64,000 nt of DNA from Chaenocephalus aceratus. Taxonomy: Eukaryota > Chordata > Actinopteri > Perciformes > Channichthyidae. A program made the position numbers and the translations under genes. Location of the stretch: assembly GCA_023974075.1 (NCBI GenBank), contig CM043796.1, positions 22,870,927-22,934,926 of the forward strand, given 5' to 3'. This document shows, piece after piece, positions 23,546 to 34,619 of this stretch. The notes beneath the pieces were generated by a model. That model saw only the letters and a list, made by a program, of their open reading frames with translations, searched no databases and had not been told where the DNA came from. Numbering within the stretch: position 1 is the stretch's first letter; each line of letters starts with the position of its first letter.

Positions 23546-25078
23546 GACTCTGCGGCTGCGGGTTGAAGATCTCGGACACAGACACACACCAGGTCTGTTC
23601 GTCCTGCCTCGGGCTGGAACACGGCCGAGGCGCTATCGACAACCCCGGCTCATGCGGACATTGTGTCCGCTTCACAGTCAAGAGCCTCCGCCGACGGTTA
23701 GCAAGACAAGCTAGCCTGTCGGAACAGGACCCCCCCATGGACCCGCCGGCCGGCAGTCAAGACACGGGGGCGTCCGCCACAGAGAGCGAACCCCTCTCCG
23801 TGTCGGTCTGGGGCTCATTATCAGCGATGGCCTCAGAACCGGAATCCCGCGCCCTGGCAGGCCGGGACCCGGTGACGACAAGACACGCGGGAACGGATTC
23901 CCGCGCTTTACCAAGCTGGGGCTCCCGGTTAGACCTCACCATGGTCTCACCCGCGGAGGATGTCCTCGAGTTGGATTATGAGGAGGACGAAGAGGAGGAC
24001 GCCCTGGCGTCTGTCCGAGTCAGATGAACAAGAAGAGGACACCTTCATGTCATCGGCCCAGGCTGCAAAGCCTGGAGCGAGGGCTGCTCTCCCGGGCGAC
24101 TAGCACACCAGCTTCGCCCTGTCTGAGCATGGACCTGCAGGCCCTGTGCAAACGCGCTGCGGTCAGACTCAACGTTCCGTGGCCTAAAATGGCCAAGGAG
24201 ACCTCCAGGTCCCGCTACGAGGGGAAGCATCTTCCCCAAACAGCGGGCAAAAGGAGGCAACTCCTCCCGGTCTTTCTAGAAATGTTGGATGAAGTATCGG
24301 TCTCGTGGAGAGACCGGCCCTTCAGCAACAAGGTCCCAATCCAGGGTGACTCCTCCCTGGACTGCGATGGAATGGAGAGGCTCGGCCTGCTCTGCATACC
24401 GCCCATGGAACCGCTGGTAGCGGCCCACCTTCTACCAAAGGTGGGCCCCTCACCGAGCAGGAACCCCACGCTGCCAGCAAAGGCGAACCGCTTTCAGTCC
24501 ACAATGACTGAAAAGTCCTATAAAGCTGCAGCGTTGTCCGCCAGGGCCCTGAACGTGTCCTCGCTGCTAACCACCTACTAAGCGGAGCTCTGCGAGGACC
24601 TGTCGGGTAGGCCGGAAGCAGCCACTCTGGACGAGATGGCAGCGGTCACGGACATTTGCCTCCGTGTCCAGCGCTGCGCCGTCCAAGTCATGGGGATCAT
24701 GGTGGTGCAGGAAAGAGCGAGATGGCGCAACCTCACCAACCTCCCTGACCGAGAAAGGGAAGATGTGCTGGATATGCCCATCGTTCCCGAGGGAATTTTC
24801 GGCTCCGCTCTCGCCTCCATGCAAAGGAGGTGTGAGATGAAGAAGAAGGAGGACGAGGCACTCCACCTCTGCCTCCCTCGAAGGGTCCAGCCGCTGCCTT
24901 CGCAGCAGCAGTCCTTCACCCAAGCAAACTCTGCCCGGTTTAAAGCACCGGACAAGCAGAGGTCGCAGCCCACCTCGAGTCCCCAGCCCAGGCTGGAGAC
25001 AAGGGAAAGTTGGCCGAGAAAATCTCCGGTTCCGGCTGCAGCTCAGGCTCAGCCAACCCAGAATTTCGGCCAGCAGTC

Positions 25079-25195
25079 AATCAATCAATCAATCAATGTT
25101 TATTTATATAGCCCAATATCACAAATGTTACATTTGTCTCAGTGGTCTTCACAGTGTGTACAGAATATCAGTATGACAATACGACACCCTCTGTC
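25079..25195 (-). mobile_element. SINE/LINE-tail insertion with 5-bp target duplication
   Basis: A 117-bp piece between CAGTC (25074-25078) and CAGTC (25196-25200). It begins with an AATC tandem run and carries TTTATTTATATAGCCC, the reversed tail of a common fish retroelement. The plus-orientation consensus ends GGGCTATATAAATAAA plus ATTG repeats, so the insert is antisense and 5'-truncated. Together with the duplication it adds 122 bases, shifting the frame three codons before the gag stop. Related plus-strand tails lie at 45925-46118 and 47452-47595. Confidence 0.8.
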
Positions 25196-25225
25196 CAGTC
25201 GAGGAAGAAGAAGCGAGCGGCGTGA

Positions 25226-25860
25226 CAGCCCCTCCTTCTCCCCTCCGTGAATGTGTTCCCGCCGCCTCGAGAGATGCCTAAACACCATCCTCAAGTCCGC
25301 ACAAACACATGTCACACGATTGATTCCTCTGTCATAAAACATTTGCCGCTGACGCATCCAGGCTTCAGGCCGAGGGCGCAGCTCAAAAAAATGAAAAGAA
25401 AATCAATAAAACCAATAAACAGCCCGCCAATCTTTCCCCTTTTGAGAGCAGCTACGGTATCTCTCAAAAGGCGGATTATTGACGGGTCTGTGAAGGCACC
25501 ACCGCCAAGCGCACGCGCAGTGCCGGCTGGGGCTTTAAGGGCACCACCGTCACGCGCATGCGCAGTGCCGGCTGGAGCTGTAAGCGTGACATCTCAGCTG
25601 GCTCTAAGGAGCATACAGCAGGAGATACTCACGACATCTGCCTGGGCTTCTCAAAACAGTTATACTTTATCTGTTTTCACAAACCCAGTGAGAGTCAACC
25701 CATATTCTGGAGCGAGAGGTTCTCTCTCTCCTAGAAAGAAGGGTTTTATCTATAATGCCCGCCGAGCAGAGTCAGATTACGCAGACAAATGTCTTCGTAA
25801 AGCACCCGCTCAACATGGGTCTCATAATAAAACTAAACCTGTGCTGTCCTTTCACGGAAG
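25226..25860 (+). pseudogene. DIRS RT region remnant, catalytic core missing
   Basis: Just after gag a frame opens with MNVFPPPREM, a typical start area of DIRS pol. Near 25715-25776 there is a short match to the RT N-terminal block (REVLSLLERR...PAEQSQ). The fingers and palm with the DD catalytic box should span about 700 bases from here but are absent; about 80 bases of unplaced sequence lead directly into RNase H. A repeated GCGCAGTGCCGGCTGG motif at about 25515-25575 is a small local duplication. This copy cannot make an active RT. Confidence 0.6.
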
Positions 25861-26303
25861 GTGGTCACCACGGACGCATGTCAGACAGGCTGATAGGGTA
25901 TTTACGAAGGTCGCCCGGTGAGAGGTCTCTAGAGCAGAGACCTCCAGCGGGCGCACGTAAATCCCCCGGAGCTTTTAGCGGTTTTCCCCACCCTAAAACG
26001 CTTCCTGCCTTCTCTCAGAGGACACCATGTCCTCGTGAGGACAGACAACACGATATCGTGTATGAACCGCCAAAGGAGGTTGCGTTATCTCCAGTCACAC
26101 ACACTGGCACACAAACTGATCCCTTGGAGCGGCAGACGTCTCCTCTCTCTGAGAGCGACACAGGTACCGAGAGTGATGCACCTCGGGACAGAACTACTGT
26201 CCAGAGGTGCACCACTCTATGCAGACTGGACTCCTCATCCAAGGATCGTGAGTCAGCTGTGCGTGCGTTACAGCGGAGCCACGTTAAATCTGTTCGCATA
26301 AAG
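25858..26303 (+). pseudogene. DIRS RNase H domain, frameshifted
   Basis: The block begins around a TTDA motif (first catalytic Asp), passes through a Leu-rich helix ending in a RFLPSLRGHHVLV-like stretch, and enters frame 1 with RTDNTISCMNRQ (Asp) and HLGTELLSRG. It ends NLFA just before the methyltransferase part. Order and spacing match DIRS RNase H. At least two frame changes and stops occur before 26035. A 294-codon frame in another phase (25755-26639) overlaps it but is not the ancestral reading. Confidence 0.7.
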
Positions 26304-26600
26304 AAAAAATGCTCAATGACAGCTGTTCTCTTTAATGCACGATTTAAACGCACTGTTAGGCGGGGACGCACTCGTACACGATTGACCTCCGGGTCCTCTG
26401 TACACGTTCCCACCCCTGGCTCTGTTACCCCCAACTCTGGCCAGAGTGAAGGAGCAACGCCACACACTTACTCTGATGTTTCCGCCCTAGCCAGCAACGT
26501 ACGGGCTGGCGGAGATTTATCAGCTGTTGTGCGGGCAGCCATGGCAGCCCCCACCACGCAGGGACAGATTGTCTCAAGCGGGGGGGGGCGATCCTTCACC
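26304..26600 (+). pseudogene. DIRS Dam-like methyltransferase remnant
   Basis: After RNase H, short matches in shifting frames resemble the methyltransferase domain unique to DIRS pol: FPPLALLPPTLARV around 26400, AEIYQLLCGQPW around 26510, and RRDRLSQA with HP-like residues around 26560-26590. Stops and frame changes interrupt it. The role of this domain in DIRS elements is not established. Assignment rests on order (RNase H, then MT, then recombinase) and motif resemblance. Confidence 0.55.
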
Positions 26601-26609
26601 CACGCCCAG

Positions 26610-27598
26610 AGCGCGGGGCACTATGGGCCTGACCCGTGAGTGGTACAATCTGAATACAGTGGGACTCCCTCAGAAGGTGATAAACACTATTCAGAGTGCG
26701 AGACACATCTCTTTTCAATGTCCTGTCGTTTCTACAGGACTTGATCGATAAACACAGAGCTTTCTCCACGATCAAGGTGTACCTGGCTGCTATTGCTGCA
26801 TGCCATGTGGGCTTTGAGGGTAAGACGGCTAGCCAACATCCTTTGGTTTGCCGTTTTATGAAGGGAGCTCGCAGGCTCCTCCGTGTCTCCAGGTCGCTGG
26901 TGCCCTTATGGGACCTGGCAGTGGTTTTAAATGGGCTCAAAATGACCCCATTTGAACCCCTGGAAGGAGCTGACATGAAACATTTGTCACTCAAGACAGT
27001 GCTGTTACTGGCCCTGGCATCCGCCAAGCGGGTCAGCGATATTCATGCACTGTCTGTACATCCCTCATGCACTCAATTCACCCCACGGCAAACGAGAGTG
27101 TTGTTGAAGCCCAACCCTGCCTTTACACCAAAGGTGGTTGGTTTGTGTACCCCAATTGACATTGAGGCATTTCCACCGCCGCTGGTTTCCTCCGGGGAGC
27201 AGCAGCAGGATCTGTTGTGTCCAGTCCGGGCTTTACACAAATATATGGACAGATCAAAGGAGCTTCGTCTTATTTACTAACTCTTCGTGTCCTGGGCTAA
27301 CCCTCACAAGGGCAAGCCTGTTACTAAGCAACGGCTCTCACACTGGATTGTGGAGGCAATTGCTTTGGCCTATACGAGTCAGAATTTGCAAGCACCTTCG
27401 GGTCTGCGGGCTCACTCGACTCGGGGCCTGGCTACATCCTGGGCTTTGTTCAAGGGTGTTTCCATCCAAGACATCTGTGCAGCGGCGAGCTGGTCCTCGC
27501 TGCTCACTTTTGTCCGCTTCTACAGGCTAGACGTCTCCGCTCCAAGCGTGGCCCGAGCAGTACTGGGCACCTTGTTGAGTCGGGACTCTACCTGTTAA
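26610..27598 (+). pseudogene. DIRS tyrosine recombinase (copy B), broken
   Basis: Begins MGLTREWYNLNT, then lacks about 90 bases present in copy A (after NTIQS) and shifts frame near 26700-26750. The long middle frame (26696-27280) has the first catalytic Arg in SAKRVSDIH (codon 27029-27031). A TAA at about 27278-27280 interrupts it. The last frame (27287-27598) has AHSTRG (His codon 27413-27415) and the nucleophile Tyr in FYRLD (codon 27521-27523). All catalytic positions are encoded, but not in one frame. The internal complementary region begins 62 bases after the stop. Confidence 0.87.
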
Positions 27599-27659
27599 AT
27601 TCTGGTTGATCGGTGATATTTCGAGATAAGCTCGTCTGGCAATACGGGAGCTACAATAT

Positions 27660-27755
27660 CCCATAGTGAGACATCGAACGGAGTGTTATGAATGAGAACT
27701 ATAGGTTACTTACGTAACCCCAGTACTCAGAGTAACATGAAGTGAGATGTCTCAC
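27660..27755 (+). repeat. DIRS internal complementary region
   Basis: The first half (27660-27700) is the reverse complement of the left outer end (22773-22812). The second half (27701-27755) is the reverse complement of the right outer end (about 27945-27999). They meet at AACT, shared by both ends. DIRS replication is thought to use this fused complement to bridge the two ends and form a circle. Confidence 0.88.
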
Positions 27756-27999
27756 CAGATGGCCCTCCTTGCTATGGTGAAGCGAGAAGAGGTGCTTATT
27801 TTGAATGACGCATGCGTTGTGGCGCAAGCTACTTATAGGGGGTGATTTCTCCTGACGCTGACGTCAAGATCACCAGCCAATCAGGATTGGCGTAATGAGA
27901 TTGATGCTTCTGTTTGCTCCGCGATGAGGCGCATCCCATAGTGAGACATCTCACTTCATGTTACTCTGAAAACTGGGGTTACGTAAGTAACCTATAGTT
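27756..27999 (+). repeat. Right inverted terminal repeat of DIRS copy B
   Basis: Reverse complement of the left ITR over the GAAGCGAGAAGAGG to GAGGCGCATCCCATAG part, then a unique outer end TTACTCTGAAAACTGGGG...CCTATAGTT. It contains GGTTACGTAAGTAACC, an inverted pair. The same sequence opens copy A at 17822. Confidence 0.87.
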
Positions 28000-28022
28000 T
28001 ATAGTCCCCCAAAAATATATAT

Positions 28023-28090
28023 TAAAGGGGCCCTATAATACTTGTTGGGGTTTTCCCTTTCTGTGCATTACGTTATGCATATGGGGAAAA
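28023..28090. repeat. Fragment of family M MITE end
   Basis: TTAAAGGGGCCCTATAATAC followed by a GGGGTTTTCCCTTTCTG block, the reverse of the right end of the family M copies. Only one end is recognisable. Confidence 0.5.
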
Positions 28091-31000
28091 GTATGATGGT
28101 TGCAGGTGTTAATGCAGATAGAATGAGAACAAATGTACTCTTTCTAAAGGGGAAGAAGTCTCATTGGATCTGTATGTATGTCTGCTCGATTGTCATAACT
28201 TATTAAAACATTTTTTAACATCATCCATTATTTTTATTAATATGGCGAATTCTCCACCTCAGGTCAAGAACAGAGCAGCCAGAAGTAACAGTTGTAGAAT
28301 AACAATGTAGAGAAACAGAAATTCACTATACAGACACTATACCTTAACTAAAAGACGACACGGCTTGTGCATTTCCATTGCCTTCCCAAGGACTTCCTGT
28401 GTAATATGATGGTCTAAACTTAGTGGAATAAGTAAGAGTTCTAAGTCAGTCACTTTTACCGTGCATTTTTGAAATATTGCATAAAACAGGAGACTGGATA
28501 TGTACCCAATGTCAGAGTATGATGCCTGTCATAGGGAATCAAAGAGCGATGATCGTTTTAGTGGACAAGTTCTCAGTAGAGAAGTTTAGTTTTGTGGCCC
28601 CGAGTCCTCAAAAAGCCTCAGTGCACTAGAGCTTTATTTAGACCTGTTGGCATATCTCCCAAAGCCTCAACAGGGTTGATATAAGGTCTTAATATCTGCT
28701 GTGACAACTGCTTATTATCATGGAGCATGTAAGTCCTTCTCTTTCTCTCCCTTGCTCTGTCTTTTCTTTCTTTTCACCTCTGTTGCCTCAAATACCTTGT
28801 CTAACAGTAGGCAGAGGGGGTTTTCACTTATGCAGTACGAGAGGACATAAATCCACAAAGCCGCTCCAGGCAAGGTCTTCATCACAAGCTCATTTCTCAT
28901 CACTTTATACTAAGTCAGCAGTCTTAGCTTCATAATTACACAGGATGTCAGTGATATGGCTAAAGCAAATGTTTTGTACAGATACGACTGCTTCAAAGGC
29001 ACAATTTAATGTTCAAAGTTAATTATTATCTGGTGTACAGAACACTAATCAGAGTTGTATGTGTAATTATGATCATAATAGACCATAGTGGCATTGTATA
29101 AAACAAAATGTTGCGAGTAATAAATAATATTCTGTTTTATTTTAATTATTATTTTTAAATTACATTACATTACGTGAAACTTAGAAGTTACACACATTTT
29201 ATGAAATGCTTTGGTTTATGGCTAATAACACAGATAATTTAGCTGATAGGCCAAAGCTGTACTTTTTTGTAATTTTTCCACTAATTCACAAATGCTAGAA
29301 TGCTAACGTGCTAAAATAAGATATCAAACATAAGCCTGCAGCCTGCCAGTTTTAGCACTTTAGCTGGGAGCATGTTAGTATGCTGCCACAAACATTTCAC
29401 ATGAAATGCTTAAGCGCTTGCATGGCTCATATCCTTGTTTAAAAACAGCCTGCTTTATTATAATTAAAAAAAATGACAACTAATCGAATGAATAATTCTG
29501 GCAGGAAGTCAGCTGGTGATTAAATAATCGTATCATTTTTGTTTATTTCCCCCATTTAAAAATGAATTGGCATTGCAGGTTGCGGTTCATTGATGGCCCT
29601 TTGTTCCGAGTGCGTTTTGATACACTGCCATATTGTAATAAATCCCGTAGGAACTTTGGGGTTTGCTTACCGCTGTTGCTGATGTTGTAAAACCATGCTC
29701 CACCCCCAGTGACCCCCTGCTGTGGTTCCGCTCTATGTGCACCTTGGAGGGTGTTTGTTTCTACACCCATGTATTTCATGCTGATTCGCTTTATCTCCGC
29801 AGCAGGAAGCATCCCAGGAATAGACTTGCAGTAGTCAAACTATGTTGCAGTTTATTTTTGCTACGTGACGTCAATGCTAAAATAACTATTTTGTATGTAC
29901 ATTTGTATGAAGAATGTTTCCTTTTAAGTTGTAGTATGTCTTGACAAAAGAAAAAAATATGTTTTGCTCAATAACTACTTTTCAATTAAACACTGAAGGC
30001 CACATGAGCTGACACAGTAGACAAGGACAGGGTGACATAGTTTGCACATAGAAATGTTGTTGTATATCAGCTAAGAGCTATTGAACAACAGTGCAGGAGG
30101 ATTGTTTTCTGTGTGCAACAGATTAGTCACCGCAGAAAAACATTCTTTCCAATCAAGAAGCTATTTTCAGGAAAACACTAAGTGCCTTCCTGAAAAAGTT
30201 TGAACCCATCTGTGTTGTGAAGGTCTGATGCTGCTGTACGTGTTGCGTGGGACGGTGGGAACAATGCTGCTTGTTTCGTGAGGGGGTGTGTGTGTTGTCC
30301 CATTATTAGTTCTTCCTACGCATTGCGGCAGATAAACATCCTCGACCGTAGCTTCACTGACTGCAGTGCAATTCCACGTTCATACTGTCATTCAAATTAT
30401 GATATTTATTTAGAGTACCTACTTGTCAACAATCACGGCTGTGCTACATGTGGCGAGAATGCAGTGTTTAAAATATGTTGTCACAATACAAATTAATTAT
30501 TATTTGTTATATTTACTTATCTAGCTTAATCACATAGTATCCAATCCTACTATCTATTATATCTATCATTTGTATTACCACTAGACACATGTACGTTACA
30601 CTGCACTTTTTGAGTGCATTTGTTATTACCTGAATGTATCTACTACCAGATTAAACTGAAAATGATCTAAGATTTTATACAATTATTTGTCTGACATTGT
30701 TAAGAGAAGTCCTGTAGGATTATTGAAGATATAGAAAGATGAGCAACTAAACACATTTCTCAGCACTGACAAGATAACTGTCACAGTTCTTTGGTTTTTA
30801 TCTTTGAATATATTTTGGGGGCATTGTTGCCATTAACTGAAAGTAGATGCAAGAGAAGTTACAGGAAATATGGTGATACAAAAGGGAGGGAATGACATGC
30901 CGTAAAGGTCCCCATCTAGAAGATTCCACAGATTGGGAGCTTTGAGATCAAGTTATATGACATGCATCCTATCAAAAATACATCTTAGACCTGACCTGAT

Positions 31001-34000
31001 GTGTTTGTATTTCAGCAGTATCAGCAGTAAAACACACTTTTCTGAAGTTACCTCACATGACTGAATTAAGATAGCGTTTACTTTGACCTTGGTGTTTTCC
31101 AGCATGCCAAGCCCATGTAGGAAAAAGCCATTGTTAATGTGCAGCTGTTTAAAAACTAGCCATTACATTCATTAGATAAATTGGCACTTTGATATGCTAG
31201 AATATCCTGCCAATTTGTTTATAATGTTAGGGTGTTTACAGTGTGTCTCTCAAAGTTGTTAGCTGCCTGGTGAAAGTGATACCACCTGCTGTGTTGAAGA
31301 TGTCTTATAGTGCGAAATGTCCAGGCGGTGTGCTAATGTGCCCTTGCCTCCTGCCCACATGAAGCAGAACATAGCTCCCTTCTGTAATGAGTACATCATT
31401 CTGTAAACAATTAGGCTGTTAAAGCAAGACACATGTATACAAACAGAAAAGATTAACAGCTATTATCCAAATTCCACCCAATCCTTACAGCATCATGATC
31501 TTCTGTCACATACTGTACGGTCTTCTGAGTAGGGTCTTCAAAGTACTTTTTTTTGTTTTTCATATTTGTTGGCTGTAAAAAAGACATGACGAAAAGTCAC
31601 TGATGTTTTATTGAGTTTGTTTGCCTTGGATTTGTCTGACTCAATGTGATGTTTCCTGTTGCATTTCTTTTTGTCCTCACACGCACATACACCCCTCCAT
31701 CATTTCAGATCTGGCTGCCACTCAGCCCTTCCGATTTTCAAAGGCTCCAGAGCATGAAACAGAGGCTCTGAACATGGGCCAGATTTTTATGCTCTGATCT
31801 TCCATTCTCCCTTCCTCTATTTCAGTGCGCTTCTGCGTATTGGTCTTTTGCTTATTTCCTGATAGCCAGATTGGCAGACAGGCATAAAAAAGGCAACTAT
31901 ATAATCGTGGTTCCCCTGAGTACAAAAACTAACTTTTCCTCATCATCCTATCGCTTTTATTCTTGTGTGATACGATGTACTGACTGAAAACCTTTCTTAA
32001 CAAAGGTAACAACAATCAGGTAACAGAAATATTTTCTGGGTTAGGGTTATCCCTCAATTGGTACTTTGATTGTGTAAACATGATGAAGAGGCTCCTCTAA
32101 CCCTAACAATTACTCGATTATAGGAAGAGGAGGTTTAGATAAAAATAAACAAGCGTGTGATATAGTATGTAGTTTCATTTATAAAGTTGCTACAGAAAGG
32201 AATTTGACATAAGGAAGATTTGGTCAGTGAAAATGGGATGTATTACCAATGTTCAGGTCAGGTTCATACTTGTAATTTGGGTTTGAGATTGTCTTTTTGA
32301 TCCCCCTTCTTAAAATAGCACAGTTTGCTCTAATTGGCTTCTTCACAAAAGTTGTTCTCAAGCCGTGGATGGAGATACTCAGATGAGGGAAAGGGAAGCT
32401 AAATCTGAATGGCATGTAGTTTTTTGAACTAGGCGGTCCACAAAGAAACGGATGTGTTGTCTTATTTCACAGTTTGGTTTGAGAGGCAGTCCAGAAAACC
32501 AGATGTACGAGCATGGTGAAAGTATGTCTCTAAGATCTGGTCCCAACTAAGCTTTAGCTAAGTTGTTTTCAGTAAAAACATTCTGATTCATTCTATTAAA
32601 GATCAGGCTTCGGTTGAGCGATCTGAAATATATATATCCATCTATCCATCTATCTCATGCTTCCATAAATCGTTGTTTCTATCTTTTGAGATCAGGCTCC
32701 CTTCAAGCAAACTATCAATCCATCCCTGTAAGCCTTCTACCAAGCAGCTATCTATCGAGATCAAGCTTCCTTTGAGCAATCTATCTCTCTAAAGAGATCA
32801 GGTTTCCAATCCAGGCTCTAAATATATTATAAATGATTGTGAAACACAGATTGAAGTGCATGATTTTCGGAACAAACACCAAGTTCCTGGTTAAACATGC
32901 CAGGGGTGACGGTTAGGGTTGAGTTTGAATATATCGACCACAAAGAATTTAAATTGTGTTTTTGGACAAGATAAAATGCAAATCAAAAAGATAGTCCGCT
33001 TTTAATAAAACGTCCCAGTGAGTCCTGTGTGACACCTCATTATTTTGGAAACTGTTGTCTACTCTTTTGCTTATCATCAGTTGTTACTCCAGGGAGCATG
33101 ACAACAGGGGAGGTTAAAACAGACATCAAACAGCCGGAGAGCTGTCGGGAACTATCTTTCTCTGTTTCCTGCCAAGAGCAAGGACCGTACTATCCTTGCA
33201 AGGTCCATCTTTCACAGCACTGAGCTAACCTGCAGAAGGATGATAAAGAAAAATGGGTTTAATTTCTTCCATCTGAGAAAGTGTGCTTGTTAGAGCGGAG
33301 AATCCATTCCAGTTTCCATGGGACCTTTGATCTGGGATTACACAGGAAGCTCTAAAATGAGAGCTCTGCGTTTGGCCTGGGAGAGCTCATGATGGAGTAG
33401 CCTGAGGTGGTCGTGGCCTCTGAAGTGAAAACTGCTTCTGAGCCTGCTGAGAAGCAATGTTGCACGCTCATAAGTGGATTATTACATGATTGCCAATTTT
33501 CATCAGTATAGAGCAAGAATAGAAGAAAAAAGGACCTGATCCAAATTGCTTTTAGCAACAACTAATACAAGGAGAGTCTTTTTATCAATTTCACTTGAAA
33601 TCAACTCGATGAAACATTGTTCATTTGGTCTCCAGAATATCTTTCTCTATTTATATCCAGGACTTTCCCCATATTGTTGCCCTTTGTACCAGTGTGTTGC
33701 TGTTTTTGCATTGAGAAATGTGTTACAAATCCCAGTTAGTGTGTTGAGTCTCCTGCTGAAGATTCCAAATATTGATTAATAGGAGTGTCCATAGCTAACC
33801 CCAAGAACTGGGATTTGGCCCAATACAGGCAATTTGTTATGGATTGGTATTGGACATGTGAAGCCTGCTTCATTCCCAATGCTGCATCGGTGATACAAAC
33901 AGAGCCATCTTGGGTAAAGAATAAAACTGTTGGCTCAAAACTGCCTCAGAATGTATTTAATGTATAAAGAAAGTAGTCTCAATAAGTCTTCTGGCCTTTG

Positions 34001-34140
34001 CTTTTATATAATATTCAGAAATATAACATTGAAAAGTTTTAAGAAAACATGATGTGCTGGATTTTAGTCGCTGGAATTGTTTTTTTCTTACTGATACTGA
34101 TTACTGATAAGTCACGTTTCCTGCCTGGCCTTGCCCGTGT
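28091..34140. other. No gene recognised; mostly unassigned DNA
   Basis: Six kilobases with only short, motif-free ORFs. AT-rich, with pyrimidine tracts near 28738-28790 and 31640-31700. No element ends were found apart from the degenerate tandem repeat listed separately. Confidence 0.5.
32600..32820. repeat. Degenerate tandem repeat with GAGATCAGGCT units
   Basis: Four diverged units begin near 32602, 32688, 32757 and 32795 with (GA)GATCA(G/A)GCTTC-like sequence, each followed by a GAGCAATCTATC-like stretch and TATC/CATC-rich spacer. Likely a decayed minisatellite. Confidence 0.5.
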
Positions 34141-34282
34141 ATCATTACCCTCTCTCGTCTGGGCGCTAAGAGAGGAGCCCTCAACCAGTGCAGCAGCAGC
34201 CACTAGCAGCTGACTGTTGCTATCTGTAAACTATGCCTCCGAAACATAATTTCAGCCAATCAGTGTCGTCAAATCTCATGAT

Positions 34283-34374
34283 CACCGGGCGCCAATGTCA
34301 GCGCCCGGTGCAGGGTTATGGCTAGAAAGGATCCGTCTTGTGTAAAACTCTCGCGAGAGTTTGCGAGTCACGTG
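34283..34374. promoter_or_regulatory. Promoter-like palindrome cluster
   Basis: A hairpin with a perfect 10-bp stem (CACCGGGCGC ... GCGCCCGGTG, 34283-34310) is followed by an 18-bp palindrome around TCTCGCGAGA (34345-34362) and an E-box in GTCACGTG (34367-34374). TCTCGCGAGA is a known promoter motif of CpG-type vertebrate promoters, and CACGTG binds bHLH factors. Possible donor-like sites (ATG|GTGAGA near 34445 and CAG|GTAAAC near 34530) lie downstream. No coding exon is evident. A repeat origin is also possible. Confidence 0.35.
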
Positions 34375-34619
34375 GTTGAATGTTTACGTTTGACAGGCAG
34401 CCTTTCAGTTACGATCGTTAACATCAGTGTGCCACAGCAAATGATGGTGAGAAGCTAAACTATCTATTAATTATTTTAATTACAGGGAGTGTGATTGTAA
34501 CTGTGGGTGTGACTAGCTGGATGCAAACAGGTAAACGCTGTCTTTTGTTTCCCATGCTTGCTCTTCAAACACCCGGGGACAGATACTACTGTATGTGCCC
34601 GTGATAAATAAACACACAC

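Larger units (their letters stand above)
23338..25225 (+). pseudogene. DIRS gag-like ORF, frameshifted
   Basis: The first open frame runs to 24027 and includes a Cys/His-rich cluster (CGCG, VCSSC, GSCGHC) and an acidic tail (DYEEDEEEDA). A second frame (24024-24581, continuing after a TAA to 25250) carries the typical DIRS gag block MDLQALCKRAA and a Lys/Arg-rich end. The original gag stop is probably TGA at 25223-25225, after a KKKRAA tail. Frames change near 24010 and again near 24110, and TAA at 24579-24581 is an in-frame stop. The protein would form the particle or RNA-binding component. The GTG at 23338 is only the frame edge; the true start is not certain. Confidence 0.75.
22773..27999 (+). 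mobile_element. DIRS retrotransposon (copy B), near full length, inactive
   Basis: About 5.2 kb bounded by inverted terminal repeats. In order: left ITR with promoter motifs, leader, gag, RT remnant, RNase H, methyltransferase remnant, tyrosine recombinase, internal complementary region, right ITR. No target duplication is seen at the edges. RT core, several frames and part of the recombinase are damaged, and a SINE-like piece sits at the gag end. Domain order matches vertebrate DIRS1-like elements. Confidence 0.92.

Noticed and set aside
23382..23738. Minus-strand frames over the gag minisatellite
   Set aside because: Generated by the 13-bp repeat being stop-free; no domain or independent support.
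25755..26639. 294-codon frame as a possible unknown or viral gene
   Set aside because: RNase H and methyltransferase motifs of DIRS are readable in the other frames over the same bases, so this frame is most likely an alternate-phase shadow.
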